Source of the DNA: Streptomyces acidicola
GTDB taxonomy: Bacteria; Actinomycetota; Actinomycetes; Streptomycetales; Streptomycetaceae
Direction of reading: 5' to 3'
Length of the DNA: 52,328 bases
NCBI RefSeq assembly: GCF_009377235.1
Contig: NZ_VMNX01000035.1
Location: forward strand, 1-52,328
The stretch's first letter is position 1. Every line of letters starts with the position of its first letter. The notes under the pieces are model-generated. The model was not told where the DNA came from, did no database searches, and saw nothing but the letters and a program-made list of their open reading frames with translations. This document shows positions 18,473-27,296 of this stretch, one piece after another. The position numbers were made by a program, and so were the translations under genes.

Positions 18473-18478
18473 TACTTT
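18473..18478 (+). promoter_or_regulatory. -10-like element in front of the AraC gene
   Basis: TACTTT followed by 6 nt and the ATG at 18485, with no ribosome binding site between; consistent with a leaderless transcript. Confidence 0.4.
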
Positions 18479-18484
18479 GACGGG

Positions 18485-19477
18485 ATGGACACCTTGACCG
18501 GTCTGCTGGAGAGCCCCAAGGCCCGTGGTGCGTTCCTGCTGAAGTCCGTCTTCCAGCCCCCCTGGGGGATGCGCATCGAGGACCGGGCGCCCCTGTCGGT
18601 CGTGACGATGCTGCACGGTGACGCCTGGGTGCTGCCCGACCGCGGCCGTCCGCTCCTCCTGCGCCCCGGTGACGTGGCCGTGCTGCGCGGCCCCGACGCC
18701 TACACCATCGCCGACCACCCGGACACCGAACCGCGCATCGTCGTCGGCCCGGAACAGCGCTGCCAGACCACCGACGGCCAGGACGTCACCGAACGCATGG
18801 CCCTGGGCGTGCGCACCTGGGGGCAACCCCACCGCGCCGGCTCCTCCGTGATGCTCAGCGGCACCTACCAGGCCCCCAGCGAGATCGGCGCCCGCATCCT
18901 GTCCGCCCTGCCCGTGCTGCTGGTCCGGCCCGCCTCCGCCGGGCCCGACCCGCTCGTCGGAGTGCTCGCCGAGGAGATCGACAAGGACGAGGTCGGCCAG
19001 GAGATCGTCCTGGACCGGCTGCTCGACCTGCTGCTCATCAACGTCCTGCGCACCTGGCTCGCGGACCCGGAGTCCGGAGCGCCGCCCTGGTTCAGGGCAC
19101 AGAGCGACCCGGTCGTGGGTCCCGCCCTGCGGCGGCTGCACGAACAGCCCCACCTGCCCTGGACGGTGGCCTCGCTCGCCGACTCGGTGGGCGTCTCGCG
19201 CGCCGGTCTCGCCCGGCACTTCACCCAGCTGGTCGGGGAGCCCCCGATGTCGTATCTGACGGGCTGGCGGCTCACGCTCGCCGCGGACATGCTGCGCGAT
19301 CCGGACGCGACCGTGGCCAGTGTCGCCCGGCGGGTCGGATACAGCGGGGCCTTCGCTCTGAGCGCGGCCTTCAAGCGGGTCCGCGGCGTCAGCCCGCAGG
19401 AGTTCCGCAAGGGCGCCGGAAGGCGGACGGTGCGCCCGACCGGGCTGTCACCCCAGACCGTGGTCCTCGAGCGCTGA
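18485..19477 (+). CDS. AraC family regulator with cupin sensor domain
   Basis: 330 residues from the ATG at 18485. Residues about 1-190 are the AraC_binding_1/cupin_6 sensor (TGLLESPKARGAFLLKSVFQ, then ...LRPGDVAVLRGPDAYTIAD). Residues about 215-315 hold two AraC-type helix-turn-helix units (WTVASLADSVGVSRAGLARHFTQL and ATVASVARRVGYSGAFALSAAFKR, then GVSPQEFRKG). This subfamily is usually encoded beside the gene it controls, often an SDR/NmrA-type reductase. Here the only intact candidate on the same strand is the NmrA-like gene 800 bp upstream, across decayed DNA. The effector is unknown. Confidence 0.9.
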   Translation: MDTLTGLLESPKARGAFLLKSVFQPPWGMRIEDRAPLSVVTMLHGDAWVLPDRGRPLLLRPGDVAVLRGPDAYTIADHPDTEPRIVVGPEQRCQTTDGQDVTERMALGVRTWGQPHRAGSSVMLSGTYQAPSEIGARILSALPVLLVRPASAGPDPLVGVLAEEIDKDEVGQEIVLDRLLDLLLINVLRTWLADPESGAPPWFRAQSDPVVGPALRRLHEQPHLPWTVASLADSVGVSRAGLARHFTQLVGEPPMSYLTGWRLTLAADMLRDPDATVASVARRVGYSGAFALSAAFKRVRGVSPQEFRKGAGRRTVRPTGLSPQTVVLER

Positions 19478-19505
19478 TCGCACCCCGTCACCGGCCCGGC
19501 GGGTC

Positions 19506-19540
19506 ACCGGCCCGCGAGGGGTCACTCCCGGCGGGCCGGT
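19506..19540. terminator. terminator between the AraC gene and the next minus-strand frame
   Basis: Perfect 10-bp arms ACCGGCCCGC (19506-19515) and GCGGGCCGGT (19531-19540), 29 nt after the AraC stop. Confidence 0.65.
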
Positions 19541-19707
19541 ACGGTGACCGCCGCGAGCAGCAGCCCGTCCCGCGCGACCCAGTGCCCGGTGTACTGCGTC
19601 CGTGCCGCGGCAGTCTCGTCGCAGTACCAGGCCACGGCGCCGGCGCGCGCGATGGCCGCCGGGGCGCGCGACGGTGCGTACCGTACCGGCCCACGATCAT
19701 CGGGACG
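19522..19707 (-). pseudogene. unidentified C-terminal protein fragment
   Basis: A minus-strand open stretch of about 61 codons without a good start reads ...RAGAVAWYCDETAAARTQYT, then GHWVARDGLLLAAVTVPARRE and a stop at 19522. Residue composition (Trp, Tyr, Asp, His, regular hydrophobic alternation) is protein-like, unlike the other frames. I do not recognise the family. It overlaps the AraC terminator and looks like another remnant of the 16.5-20 kb patch. Confidence 0.3.
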
Positions 19708-19775
19708 TCAGCCGAAGAGGCCCTGGCCCGGCGTGAGTGCGGGTGAGCGGTCGCAGCCGGGCGCCGGGCCCCGGC

Positions 19776-20594
19776 TCAGCGCCCTGTGCGGCCCTCTGTG
19801 CGGCCCTGCGTGTGGATCAAGGAGAACACCGCGCCCTCCGGGTCCGCGACCGTGGCCACGCGGCCGTGGGGTGTGTCCCGGGCGGGCTTGAGGAGATGGC
19901 CCCCGAGGTCGGTGACGCGGGTGACCGCCTCGTCGGTGTCGGCGACCTCGAAGGAGGTCAGCCAGTGGGGGCCCCGGTCGCGGGGGAGGGATCTGCCGAC
20001 GCCGTGGATGCCGGCGACCGGCCGGCCCTCGACGCGGAGGGTCACGTAGTCGACGTCGGCGGCGGCGAGCGACTCCTCCTCGTGGCCGAAGACCGTCTCA
20101 TAGAACTTGGCGACGCCGATGGCGTCGCGGGTGAAGAGTTCGTTCCATGCGGGCGTGCCGGGGACGCCCGCGACGGCGGTGCCGAGGTGGGCCGCGGCCT
20201 GCCAGATCCCGAAGACGGCGCCCGAGGAGTCCGAGGCGATGGCCATGCGGCCCGCGTCGGCGGCGTCCAGGGGGCCCACGCCGACCGTGCCGCCGCAGTG
20301 CCGCACCATCGCGGCGGTCTTGTCCACGTCGGCCGAGGCGAGGTAGGGCGTCCACGCGATGGGCAGATGACGGTCGGACGGCAGTTGACCGATCCCGGCC
20401 ACCTCGTGTCCGTCGAGCAGAGCCCTTACGTACGGGCCCAGTTGCTGCGGTCCCGGCCGGAACTCCCAGCCGAACAGCGCCCCGTAGAAGTCCTGGGTGG
20501 CGGCCATCCCGTGCACCATCAGACTCACCCAGCATGGTGTGCCGGGCGGATACGTTTCACCGTGCAGGCCGGCCGAACCCCGTGCCTCGGTCAT
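19776..20594 (-). CDS. VOC (glyoxalase-fold) protein with two domains
   Basis: 272 residues from the ATG at 20594 (MTEARGSAGLHGETYPPGTP). Two tandem betaalphabetabetabeta modules: CWVSLMVHGMAATQDFYGAL to about residue 125, and PAWNELFTRDAIGVAKFYET to the end, each closing with a GAVFGIWQ or GAVFSLIH strand. The layout matches the actinobacterial hydroxylase/CFP-30B-type VOC proteins linked to antibiotic or xenobiotic handling, but no metal ligand set is fully conserved here. It has no signal peptide. The gene is divergent from the sulfurtransferase. The substrate is unknown. Confidence 0.85.
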   Translation of the reverse strand: MTEARGSAGLHGETYPPGTPCWVSLMVHGMAATQDFYGALFGWEFRPGPQQLGPYVRALLDGHEVAGIGQLPSDRHLPIAWTPYLASADVDKTAAMVRHCGGTVGVGPLDAADAGRMAIASDSSGAVFGIWQAAAHLGTAVAGVPGTPAWNELFTRDAIGVAKFYETVFGHEEESLAAADVDYVTLRVEGRPVAGIHGVGRSLPRDRGPHWLTSFEVADTDEAVTRVTDLGGHLLKPARDTPHGRVATVADPEGAVFSLIHTQGRTEGRTGR

Positions 20595-20919
20595 CGTCAC
20601 TACTCTCCTCGGCCCCTCGCGGCGGCCGTGTCGCCGCCGCTCACCGAACGCGCATACCGCCTTCACGCGCGTGCGCGTCCCCTGCTGATGCTCGCACCAC
20701 CCGTGGCGCGGCTCGTCCCTGCCGCGCCGCCGCGGTTCGGCGAACTACGGGGAAGGGTGCCCGAATTGCGGCTTCCCGTCCGATGGTGCGCCTGCCGCGT
20801 GGGTCCTGCGGATGTACAGCATGTGCCCGATCCCGTACGCCTCGTGATCGGGCCTGTCCGGCCGAGCACAGTAGCCGGACCTGGGCGACAGGGCCACCCC
20901 GTGCGCAAGGATGGGGTCC
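20595..20919. other. spacer between divergent VOC and sulfurtransferase genes
   Basis: No supported gene. It holds the VOC promoter on the minus side and the sulfurtransferase start region on the plus side. Open frames across it are low-complexity Arg/Ala/Pro. Confidence 0.5.
20907..20912 (+). promoter_or_regulatory. -10-like or RBS-like element before the sulfurtransferase
   Basis: AAGGAT, 7 nt before the ATG at 20920. It matches the spacing of the leaderless -10 elements elsewhere in the window, but AAGGATGGGG could equally act as a ribosome binding site. It favours 20920 over the ATG at 20911. Confidence 0.35.
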
Positions 20920-21747
20920 ATGAAAGCCATCATCTCCGCAGCCGGACTCGCGACTGAGCTCACGGGCCCGACCCCGCCGGTCCTTCTCGACGTCCGCTGG
21001 CAGCTGGGCGGCCCGAACCTGCGACCCGAGTACGAGAAGGCGCACATCCCGGGCGCCGTCTTCGTCGACCTGGATGCCGAACTCGCAGGTCCCGCGGGCG
21101 CCCGCGGCCGGCATCCGCTGCCGGACACGGAGGTCTTCGGCGCCGCGATGCGGGCGGCCGGGGTCTCGGCGGACCGGGACGTCGTGGTGTACGACGGCGG
21201 GCTCGGCTGGGCCGCCGCGCGCGCGTGGTGGCTGCTGCGCTTCACCGGACACCCGTCGGTACGCGTCCTCGACGGGGGCCTCGCGGCCTGGGACGGCCCG
21301 TTGACCTCGGAGGTCCCCGAACCGGTTCAGGGAACCTTCGCACCGGCTCCGGGCGCCCTGCCGCTGCTGGACGCCGACGGTGCCGCCGCGCTCGCCCGCA
21401 CCGGACTGCTTCTCGACGCGCGGGCGCCCGAGCGGTACCGCGGTGACGTCGAGCCCATCGATCCCGTCGCCGGACACATTCCGGGCGCCGTCTCGGCACC
21501 CACCACGGAGAATGTGGCCGAATCCGGTCGGTTCCTGCCCGCCGCCGAACTCGCCGACCGCTTCAGGGCACTGGGCACGTCCGGTGCCCCGGAGGTCGGT
21601 GTCTACTGCGGGTCGGGTGTCTCGGGCGCCCACGAGGTCCTCGCGCTGGCCGTCGCCGGCATCCCTGCCGCCCTGTACGCCGGCTCGTGGTCGGAGTGGA
21701 GCCAGGACGGCAACCGCCCGGTGGCGACGGGCCCGGATCCCCAGTGA
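20920..21747 (+). CDS. sseA: sulfurtransferase with two rhodanese domains (thiosulfate/3-mercaptopyruvate type)
   Basis: 275 residues. The N-terminal rhodanese module (LLDVRWQLGGPN, YEKAHIPGAVFVDLD, RHPLPDTEVFGAAMRAAGV) is non-catalytic, with VVVYDGG where a catalytic loop would be. The C-terminal module (LLLDARAPERYRGDVEPIDP, GHIPGAVSAPTTENV) has the active-site loop VYCGSGVSG with Cys230. CGSGV resembles the mercaptopyruvate sulfurtransferase loop CGSGVTA more than the thiosulfate loop CRKGVTA, so 3-mercaptopyruvate is the better guess for the sulfur donor. Cytoplasmic. It converges with sepH across an unusual repeat-terminator. Confidence 0.88.
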   Translation: MKAIISAAGLATELTGPTPPVLLDVRWQLGGPNLRPEYEKAHIPGAVFVDLDAELAGPAGARGRHPLPDTEVFGAAMRAAGVSADRDVVVYDGGLGWAAARAWWLLRFTGHPSVRVLDGGLAAWDGPLTSEVPEPVQGTFAPAPGALPLLDADGAAALARTGLLLDARAPERYRGDVEPIDPVAGHIPGAVSAPTTENVAESGRFLPAAELADRFRALGTSGAPEVGVYCGSGVSGAHEVLALAVAGIPAALYAGSWSEWSQDGNRPVATGPDPQ

Positions 21748-21801
21748 TCTGCGCGGCCGCCAGGTGACATCGGTCGGCTCCCGCTGATGCCCGGCATGCC
21801 A

Positions 21802-21881
21802 TGGGGTCCGCATCTGAACACGACGTGGGGTCCGCATCTGAACACGACGTGGGGCCCGCATCTGAACGATGCGGGCCCCAC
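21802..21881. repeat. 24-bp tandem repeats ending in a terminator hairpin
   Basis: Unit TGGGGTCCGCATCTGAACAC plus GACG occurs at 21802-21825 and 21826-21849, with a third, slightly changed copy from 21850 (TGGGGCCCGCATCTGAACGA). The third copy pairs with the single inverted segment ATGCGGGCCCCAC at 21869-21881. The 5' arm of a terminator has therefore been triplicated. Confidence 0.85.
21849..21881. terminator. bidirectional terminator between sseA and sepH
   Basis: GTGGGGCCCGCAT (21849-21861) and ATGCGGGCCCCAC (21869-21881) form a perfect 13-bp stem with a 7-nt loop, lying between the convergent genes. Upstream repeat copies could pair with the same 3' arm with one G-T mismatch or wobble. 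Confidence 0.8.
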
Positions 21882-21964
21882 GGACGTACCTGTGACCAGT
21901 CGACTGGTCCTGATCCTTCGAGTCCCGGTTCTTCTGGTCCGTGCTTCTGGTTCTGCCTGTTCCG

Positions 21965-22993
21965 CTAGTCCTGCTTCTTCCGACGTGTACCGAACACGAT
22001 TTCGTCCCAGCTCGGCACCGCCGCGCGCCGGCCCGGACGGACGCCGTCCGCCTCGGCCTGGCGGTCGGTGGAGCCGACGAGGCGCTCGCGATGGCTGGCC
22101 ACCGAGCGCGGCATGAGTACGTCCGCGTAAGCGGAACCGGCCGAGGCCGCGGGAGCCGGTGGCTCCTCCGCCTCGGGCTCCGGCGCGGGCTCCTCCTGCG
22201 TCTCCGCGGGCCGCTCGGGCACCACGAGGTCGCCCCGGTAGCTGGGCACGGCCTCCAGGATGCTGGTGAGCGAGTCGCGTTCGTCCGTGCTCTCCTCGGC
22301 GGGCTCGGACGCCTGGGAGGGCAGGACGGGGCGTTCCGTCGGGCGGTCCAGGGGGCGGTCCCGTGGCAGCCGGGCGATCCGCGGTACGAACGGGAAACTC
22401 GGCTCGGCCGCCCCGAGGTCGTCGGACTCACCGATCAGCGAGCGCGCCTCGTCGTCGACGGCCTGGACGAGCCGCCGGGGCGGGTCGTACGTCCAGGTCG
22501 CCGAGTGCGGCTCACCCGCGACCCGGTAGACCAGCAGCACCTCCCAGGTGCCGTCGTCGCGGCGCCAGGAGTCCCACTGGGCGGTTTCCTTCTCGGCGCC
22601 GCGCAGGAGCAGCCGCTCCTGGACGGCCTCGCCGAGCTGAGGACCGGCCGCGTTCTCACCGGGGCGCCGCACCGGAGTCTTGCGCGCCCGCTCGGCCATG
22701 AAGGCGCGCTCGGCGAGCACGGGACCCTCGAAGCGGCGTACGCGGTCGACGGGGATGCCGGCGAGCTGCGCGACCTCCTCGGCCGACGCACCGGCGCGTA
22801 TACGGGCCTGGATGTCACGGGGGCGGAGATGGCTCTCCACCTCGATCTCGATCTGGCCGAGGCGTGGCCGGTCGCCGCGGACGGCGGCGCGGAGCCGCTC
22901 GTCGATCGGGAGTGTGTACTCCGTTGCGTCGGCAGCCTTCAGCACCAGCCGTGTGCCGTCATTTGAGACGGCCACGACACGCAGTTCGGGCAT
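21965..22993 (-). CDS. sepH: cell division protein SepH (DUF3071)
   Basis: 342 residues from the ATG at 22993 (MPELRVVAVSNDGTRLVLKA). The N-terminal DUF3071 domain includes a helix-turn-helix-like stretch (RPRDIQARIRAGASAEEVAQ, then LAGIPVDRVRRFEGPVLAERAF) and the WRRDDGTWEVLLVYRVAGEP, ATWTYDPPRRLVQAVDDEAR block. A long acidic, Pro-rich, disordered region follows, then a basic conserved tail (RRAAVPSWDEIVFGTRRKKQD). SepH is known in Streptomyces and mycobacteria to bind FtsZ directly and promote its assembly during septation; the HTH-like part is needed for function. Single-gene unit; the promoter lies in the 450 bp upstream. Confidence 0.93.
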   Translation of the reverse strand: MPELRVVAVSNDGTRLVLKAADATEYTLPIDERLRAAVRGDRPRLGQIEIEVESHLRPRDIQARIRAGASAEEVAQLAGIPVDRVRRFEGPVLAERAFMAERARKTPVRRPGENAAGPQLGEAVQERLLLRGAEKETAQWDSWRRDDGTWEVLLVYRVAGEPHSATWTYDPPRRLVQAVDDEARSLIGESDDLGAAEPSFPFVPRIARLPRDRPLDRPTERPVLPSQASEPAEESTDERDSLTSILEAVPSYRGDLVVPERPAETQEEPAPEPEAEEPPAPAASAGSAYADVLMPRSVASHRERLVGSTDRQAEADGVRPGRRAAVPSWDEIVFGTRRKKQD

Positions 22994-23445
22994 GGGGACC
23001 TCCCGGGTGGTGCCTGCCGACGTCACGTGCGTCGCTGCTTCCGCTAGTCGAGTGTGGCCTGCCCGGGTGCAGCCTGCCACAACCTTGCCGAGTTGCCCGG
23101 CGTGTCGGGCGTTGGCCCTGGGTCGCCGTTATGGCACGGTTACCTTTTCGCAACGCTAAGTGACGAATCTCATCACCCTGTGCAACGATCCCCCTCCCGG
23201 CGGTCCTCGAAGGCCCCGGACACCCTGGCGGGAGTCCGGATCCAGGGCTCGCAACAGTACTCCATTCGGGCCACTTGCGTGGATCGGCACGCCGCCCAAC
23301 TTCTCGCAAGGGGTGCGAGTTGGTCGACCGAAGCGCCGTTTTCCGTGGCGATAGAGCATGATGCACCGCATGAAACCGGTGGAAACGGGATGAATCCCCT
23401 CGCTCATGCGTCCCGCTCTCGCGCAGCCGCACGGGCCAGGGGTGG
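22994..23445. other. 452-bp spacer upstream of sepH
   Basis: No supported gene. It should contain the sepH promoter. A stretch of lower GC at about 23128-23200 (ggttaccttttcgcaacgct, tgacgaatctcatcacc) is the likeliest promoter zone. CCGGAC ... GTCCGG at about 23216-23240 can form a small hairpin. The FAD oxidase gene upstream ends at 23446 without a clear strong terminator. Confidence 0.4.
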
Positions 23446-24786
23446 CTACGGGCCCAACACCCTCCGCAGGTAGTCGTTCTGGAAGCGGCGATCGGGGTCC
23501 AGCCGGTCACGGAGCGCGGTGAACTCGCCGAAGCGGGGATAGACACCGGAGAAGTAATCGGCGTCGCGCGTGTGGACCTTGCCCCAGTGCGGGCGCCCCT
23601 CGTGTGCCGTGAAGATCCGCTCTGCCGCGGTGAAGTACGCCCGGTAGGGCGTGCCCTTGAACATGTGGACGGCGACGTACGCGCTGTCGCGGCCCGACGC
23701 CGTGGAGAGCGTGATGTCGTCGGCCGGGGCCGTGCGGACCTCCACGGGGAAGCTGACGCGCAGGGGGGAGCGGTCGACCATCGCCTTCAACTCCCGCAGC
23801 GTGTCCACCAGTGCCGCACGCGGCACGGCGTACTCCATCTCCACGAAGCGCACCCGTCGCGGAGACGTGAAGACCTTGTAGGGAATGTCGGTGTACGTGC
23901 GCGCGGACAGGGCACGGCTGGAGATCCGGGCGATCGTGGGCACCGTGGCGGGGACGGCGCGGCCGACCCAGTTGGCCACCTGGAAGACGCCGTTGGAGAG
24001 GAACTCGTCCTCGAACCAGCCGCTGAGCGGGGGGATGGGCTTCTCGGGGCCCGCGCTGCGGTTGTTGCGCTTGGTGTTGGTGTTGCCGGTGTGCGGGAAC
24101 CAGTAGAACTCGAAGTGCTCGTTCTCGGCCCAGAGTTCGTCGAACTCCGCGAGGACCCTGTCGAAGGCCATCGGTTCCTCGCGGGCCGTGAGCAGGAAGA
24201 GGGGCTCCACGGCGAACGTGATCGCGGTGACGATCCCCAGGGCGCCGATGCCTATTCGGGCGGCCGCGAGGATCGCGCGTTCCTCGGCGGTCCCGTTCTC
24301 GGAGCAGGTGAGGACCGAGCCGTCGGCGGTCACCAGCTCAAGTCCCTTGATTTGCACGGCGATCGAGGCCGACTCGCGGCCGGTGCCGTGGGTGCCGGTA
24401 CTGGTCGCGCCCGACACCGTCTGTTCCATGATGTCGCCCATGTTCGTGAGCGACAGTCCCTCGCGCGCGAGGGCCATATTGAGACGCTTGAGCGGGGTGC
24501 CGGCCTCGACGGTGACCGTCATGGCGTCGCGGTCGATCCCGCGTATGCCGGTCAGCAGTTGAGGGCGGATCAGCACACCGTCGGTCGCGGCGGCCGATGT
24601 GAAGGAGTGCCCGGTGCCGACGGCCTTCACCCTCAGGCCGTCCTCGGCGGCCTGCCGTACGGCCGCGGACAGTTCGTCCACGGAGGCGGGTGTGACCTCG
24701 CGTACCGGCCGGGCGGTGACGTTCCCGGCCCAGTTACGCCATGTTCCGCTGCTCGTGCTCGTCGTGCCGCTCGCTGTGCTGCTCAT
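23446..24786 (-). CDS. FAD-linked sugar-lactone/alditol oxidase (D-arabinono-1,4-lactone oxidase family)
   Basis: 446 residues from the ATG at 24786, with GGAGGAG just upstream. The PCMH-type FAD domain has VKAVGTGHSFT at about 54-63, where the His is the usual covalent-flavin site in this family, and STGTHGTGR. The ALO C-terminal domain follows (FEFYWFPHTGNTNTKRNN, GRPHWGKVHTRDADYFSGVYPRF). Relatives oxidise gulono- or arabinono-lactones or alditols with O2, giving H2O2. The substrate here is not determined. Its start lies inside the last 53 nt of the MFS gene, so the two are tightly co-expressed. Confidence 0.88.
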   Translation of the reverse strand: MSSTASGTTSTSSGTWRNWAGNVTARPVREVTPASVDELSAAVRQAAEDGLRVKAVGTGHSFTSAAATDGVLIRPQLLTGIRGIDRDAMTVTVEAGTPLKRLNMALAREGLSLTNMGDIMEQTVSGATSTGTHGTGRESASIAVQIKGLELVTADGSVLTCSENGTAEERAILAAARIGIGALGIVTAITFAVEPLFLLTAREEPMAFDRVLAEFDELWAENEHFEFYWFPHTGNTNTKRNNRSAGPEKPIPPLSGWFEDEFLSNGVFQVANWVGRAVPATVPTIARISSRALSARTYTDIPYKVFTSPRRVRFVEMEYAVPRAALVDTLRELKAMVDRSPLRVSFPVEVRTAPADDITLSTASGRDSAYVAVHMFKGTPYRAYFTAAERIFTAHEGRPHWGKVHTRDADYFSGVYPRFGEFTALRDRLDPDRRFQNDYLRRVLGP

Positions 24787-25990
24787 GGGCTCCTCCCCGC
24801 TGCGCAGCCGGCCTGCGCAGCCGGCGGTACCCGAGGAAACCGACCGTGACCGCGACGGCACCGGACACCGCCGGAACCCCGTACCCGGCGTCCGCTCCGG
24901 CGGCGTCGATCACCCAGCCGGACACGGAGGAGCCGAGCGCGACCCCGACCGCGAGTCCGGTGCTCACCCAGGTCATGCCCTCGGTCAGTTGCGCGCGTGG
25001 TACGTGCTCTTCGATGAGGGACATCGTCGTGATCATCGTGGGTGCGACGGACAGGCCCGCGACGAAGAGCGCCACAGCCAGAAACGGCAGGTTCCCGACC
25101 AGTAGGAGGGGGATCATACTCACGGCCATGCCGCACACGCCCAGCAGCCACCGGCGTTCAGGGGCTCCCGCGAAGCGCAACAGGCCGAAGACGATCCCCG
25201 CGAGGCAGGATCCCGCCGCGTACACGGAGAGGACGACACTCGCGGCGGCCTTGTGGCCCCGCTCGTCGGCGAAGGCCACGGTGACCACGTCGACGGCTCC
25301 GAAGATCGCCCCGGTCGCCACGAAGGTGCCCACCAGAACCTGAAGGCCGGGGGAGCGCAGCGCCGACCGTCCACCGCCGCCGTGGTGTTCGCGCGGGTGC
25401 GGTGCGGGCTCGGTTGCGCGCTGGGCCGTCAGCCAGAACACGCCGACCGCGAGGAAGCAGGCGGCGAGCAGCGGCCCGGCCTCCGGGAACCAGGCCGTGG
25501 ACAGCCCGATGGAGAAGATCGGCCCGAAGATGAAGCAGACCTCGTCCACCACGGACTCGAAGGAGTACGCGGTGTGCAGGTGCGGGGTGCCCCGGTAGAG
25601 CGTCGCCCAGCGTGCGCGGGTCATCGCCCCGATGCTGGGGGTGCAGCCGACGCCCGCCGAGCAGACGTAGAGCACCCAGTCCGGCCACCCGTGGTGCGCG
25701 GCGAACAACAGCCCGGCCGCCGCGGCCATCGTGAGGAGGGTCGCCGGGCGCAGCACCCGGCGCTGCCCGTACTGGTCCACCAGGCGGGAGACCTGAGGCC
25801 CGGCCACGGCTGCGGACAGGGCGATGGTCGCCGACAGCGCGCCCGCGAGCCCGTACCGGCCGGTGAGCTGGGAGACCATCGTCACCACGCCGATGCCCAT
25901 CATCGACAGCGGCATCCGGCCGAGGAGACCCGCGGCGGTGAAGCCCTTGGTGCCGGGGGCGGCGAACAGGGCGCGGTAGGGGCTGGGCAC
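24734..25990 (-). CDS. MFS family transporter
   Basis: 418 residues from a GTG at 25990 (VPSPYRALFAAPGTKGFTAA), with GGAG about 8 nt upstream. Twelve hydrophobic segments with the MFS pattern: SRLVDQYGQRRVLRPATLL is the loop 2-3 motif, and a His/Gly-rich cytoplasmic loop (EPAPHPREHHGGGGRSA) separates the halves. The C-terminus is charged and His-rich (EQHSERHDEHEQRNMA) and overlaps the next gene. Closest in style to actinobacterial drug or metabolite efflux MFS. Coupling to the FAD oxidase suggests export or import of a related metabolite, but this is inference. Divergent from hemH. Confidence 0.87.
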   Translation of the reverse strand: MPSPYRALFAAPGTKGFTAAGLLGRMPLSMMGIGVVTMVSQLTGRYGLAGALSATIALSAAVAGPQVSRLVDQYGQRRVLRPATLLTMAAAAGLLFAAHHGWPDWVLYVCSAGVGCTPSIGAMTRARWATLYRGTPHLHTAYSFESVVDEVCFIFGPIFSIGLSTAWFPEAGPLLAACFLAVGVFWLTAQRATEPAPHPREHHGGGGRSALRSPGLQVLVGTFVATGAIFGAVDVVTVAFADERGHKAAASVVLSVYAAGSCLAGIVFGLLRFAGAPERRWLLGVCGMAVSMIPLLLVGNLPFLAVALFVAGLSVAPTMITTMSLIEEHVPRAQLTEGMTWVSTGLAVGVALGSSVSGWVIDAAGADAGYGVPAVSGAVAVTVGFLGYRRLRRPAAQRGGAHEQHSERHDEHEQRNMA

Positions 25991-26147
25991 GTGGGTCTCC
26001 GGGTCTGCCGTGGGACCGGTCGGCTGGATGGGCCGATCCCGTAAGGCGCGAATACAGCTGACACAGCTTACGGGTACGGCACGCCCCCTGCACCCGCTCA
26101 CGCCCCCCGGAACAAGGGCCGGGAACCCGGCTGTCACGGGTGGGTGG

Positions 26148-26153
26148 CAGGAT
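26148..26153 (+). promoter_or_regulatory. -10-like element, probable leaderless start of hemH
   Basis: CAGGAT ends 7 nt before the ATG at 26161; no Shine-Dalgarno is present. Confidence 0.4.
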
Positions 26154-26160
26154 CGTAGTC

Positions 26161-27288
26161 ATGCCCGACGCACGCGACGCGACCCCCTACGACGCCCTGC
26201 TGCTCCTCTCGTTCGGAGGACCCGAGGGCCCGGACGACGTGGTCCCCTTCCTGGAGAACGTGACGCGGGGACGCGGCATCCCCAAGGAGCGGCTCAAGGA
26301 GGTGGGGCAGCACTACTTCCGGTTCGGCGGGGTCAGCCCCATCAATGGCCAGAACAGAGCGCTGCTCGACGCTCTCCGCAAGGACTTCGCCGAGCACGGC
26401 CTGGACCTGCCGGTCTACTGGGGCAACCGCAACTGGGCGCCGTACCTGACGGACACCCTGCGCGAGATGACCACCGACGGCCGCCGCCACGTCCTCGTCC
26501 TCGCCACGAGCGCGTACGCGTCGTACTCGGGCTGCCGCCAGTACCGCGAGAACCTCGCGGACGCGCTCGCCGCCCTGGAGGCGGAGGGCTTGGAGCCGCC
26601 GAAGGTCGACAAGCTGCGGCACTACTTCAACCACCCCGGCTTCCTCGAACCCATGATCGACGGCCTCGTGGAATCCCTCGCCGACCTCCCCGAGGAGGTA
26701 CGGGACGGCGCCCACATCGCGTTCACCACGCACTCCATCCCGACCGCGGCCGCGGACACCTCAGGCCCGGTCGAGGACCACGGGGACGGCGGCGCGTACG
26801 TCGCGGAGCACCTGGACACCGCCCGGCTGATCGCCGACGCCGTGCGCGAGCGGACCGGTGCCGACCACCCCTGGCAGCTGGTCTACCAGTCGCGTTCCGG
26901 GGCGCCGCACATCCCGTGGCTGGAGCCCGACATCTGCGACCACCTGGAGGAGCTGCACGGCGCCGGAGTGCCAGCCGTCGTGATGGCGCCCATCGGGTTC
27001 GTCTCGGACCACATGGAGGTCCTGTACGACCTCGACACGGAGGCCACGGCCAAGGCCGAGGAGCTGGGTCTGCCCGTGCGACGCTCGGCCACCGTGGGCG
27101 CGGACCCGCGCTTCGCCGCCGCGGTCCGGGACCTGGTCCTCGAGCGCGCCGCGACCGAACGCGGCGCGGACGTGACCCCCTGTGCCCTCGGGGCGCTCGG
27201 CCCGAGCCACAACCTGTGCCCCGTGGGCTGCTGCCCGGCCCGCACCCCCCGTCCCGCCGCCGCCGGCGCCGACAGCCCGTACGCGTGA
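26161..27288 (+). CDS. hemH: ferrochelatase (coproporphyrin III type)
   Basis: 375 residues. Motifs: [20 protein letters not shown] at the start, [41 protein letters not shown] with the metal-site His, [20 protein letters not shown], and [18 protein letters not shown] with the catalytic Glu and His. Actinobacterial ferrochelatases insert iron into coproporphyrin III in the coproporphyrin-dependent haem pathway. Cys in YSGCRQ plus the C-terminal LCPVGCCP fit the [2Fe-2S] cluster ligands seen in this group. Cytoplasmic or peripheral membrane. It precedes IMPase by 8 nt, probably one transcript. Confidence 0.94.
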   Translation: MPDARDATPYDALLLLSFGGPEGPDDVVPFLENVTRGRGIPKERLKEVGQHYFRFGGVSPINGQNRALLDALRKDFAEHGLDLPVYWGNRNWAPYLTDTLREMTTDGRRHVLVLATSAYASYSGCRQYRENLADALAALEAEGLEPPKVDKLRHYFNHPGFLEPMIDGLVESLADLPEEVRDGAHIAFTTHSIPTAAADTSGPVEDHGDGGAYVAEHLDTARLIADAVRERTGADHPWQLVYQSRSGAPHIPWLEPDICDHLEELHGAGVPAVVMAPIGFVSDHMEVLYDLDTEATAKAEELGLPVRRSATVGADPRFAAAVRDLVLERAATERGADVTPCALGALGPSHNLCPVGCCPARTPRPAAAGADSPYA

Positions 27289-27296
27289 GGAGCATC

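Noticed and set aside
20641..22431. Long minus-strand open frame over the sulfurtransferase
   Set aside because: It overlaps two well-supported genes (sulfurtransferase and SepH) and has shadow composition.
23156..23407. Small minus-strand gene upstream of sepH
   Set aside because: An 83-codon frame without a ribosome binding site or recognisable pattern. The region is better explained as the sepH promoter spacer.
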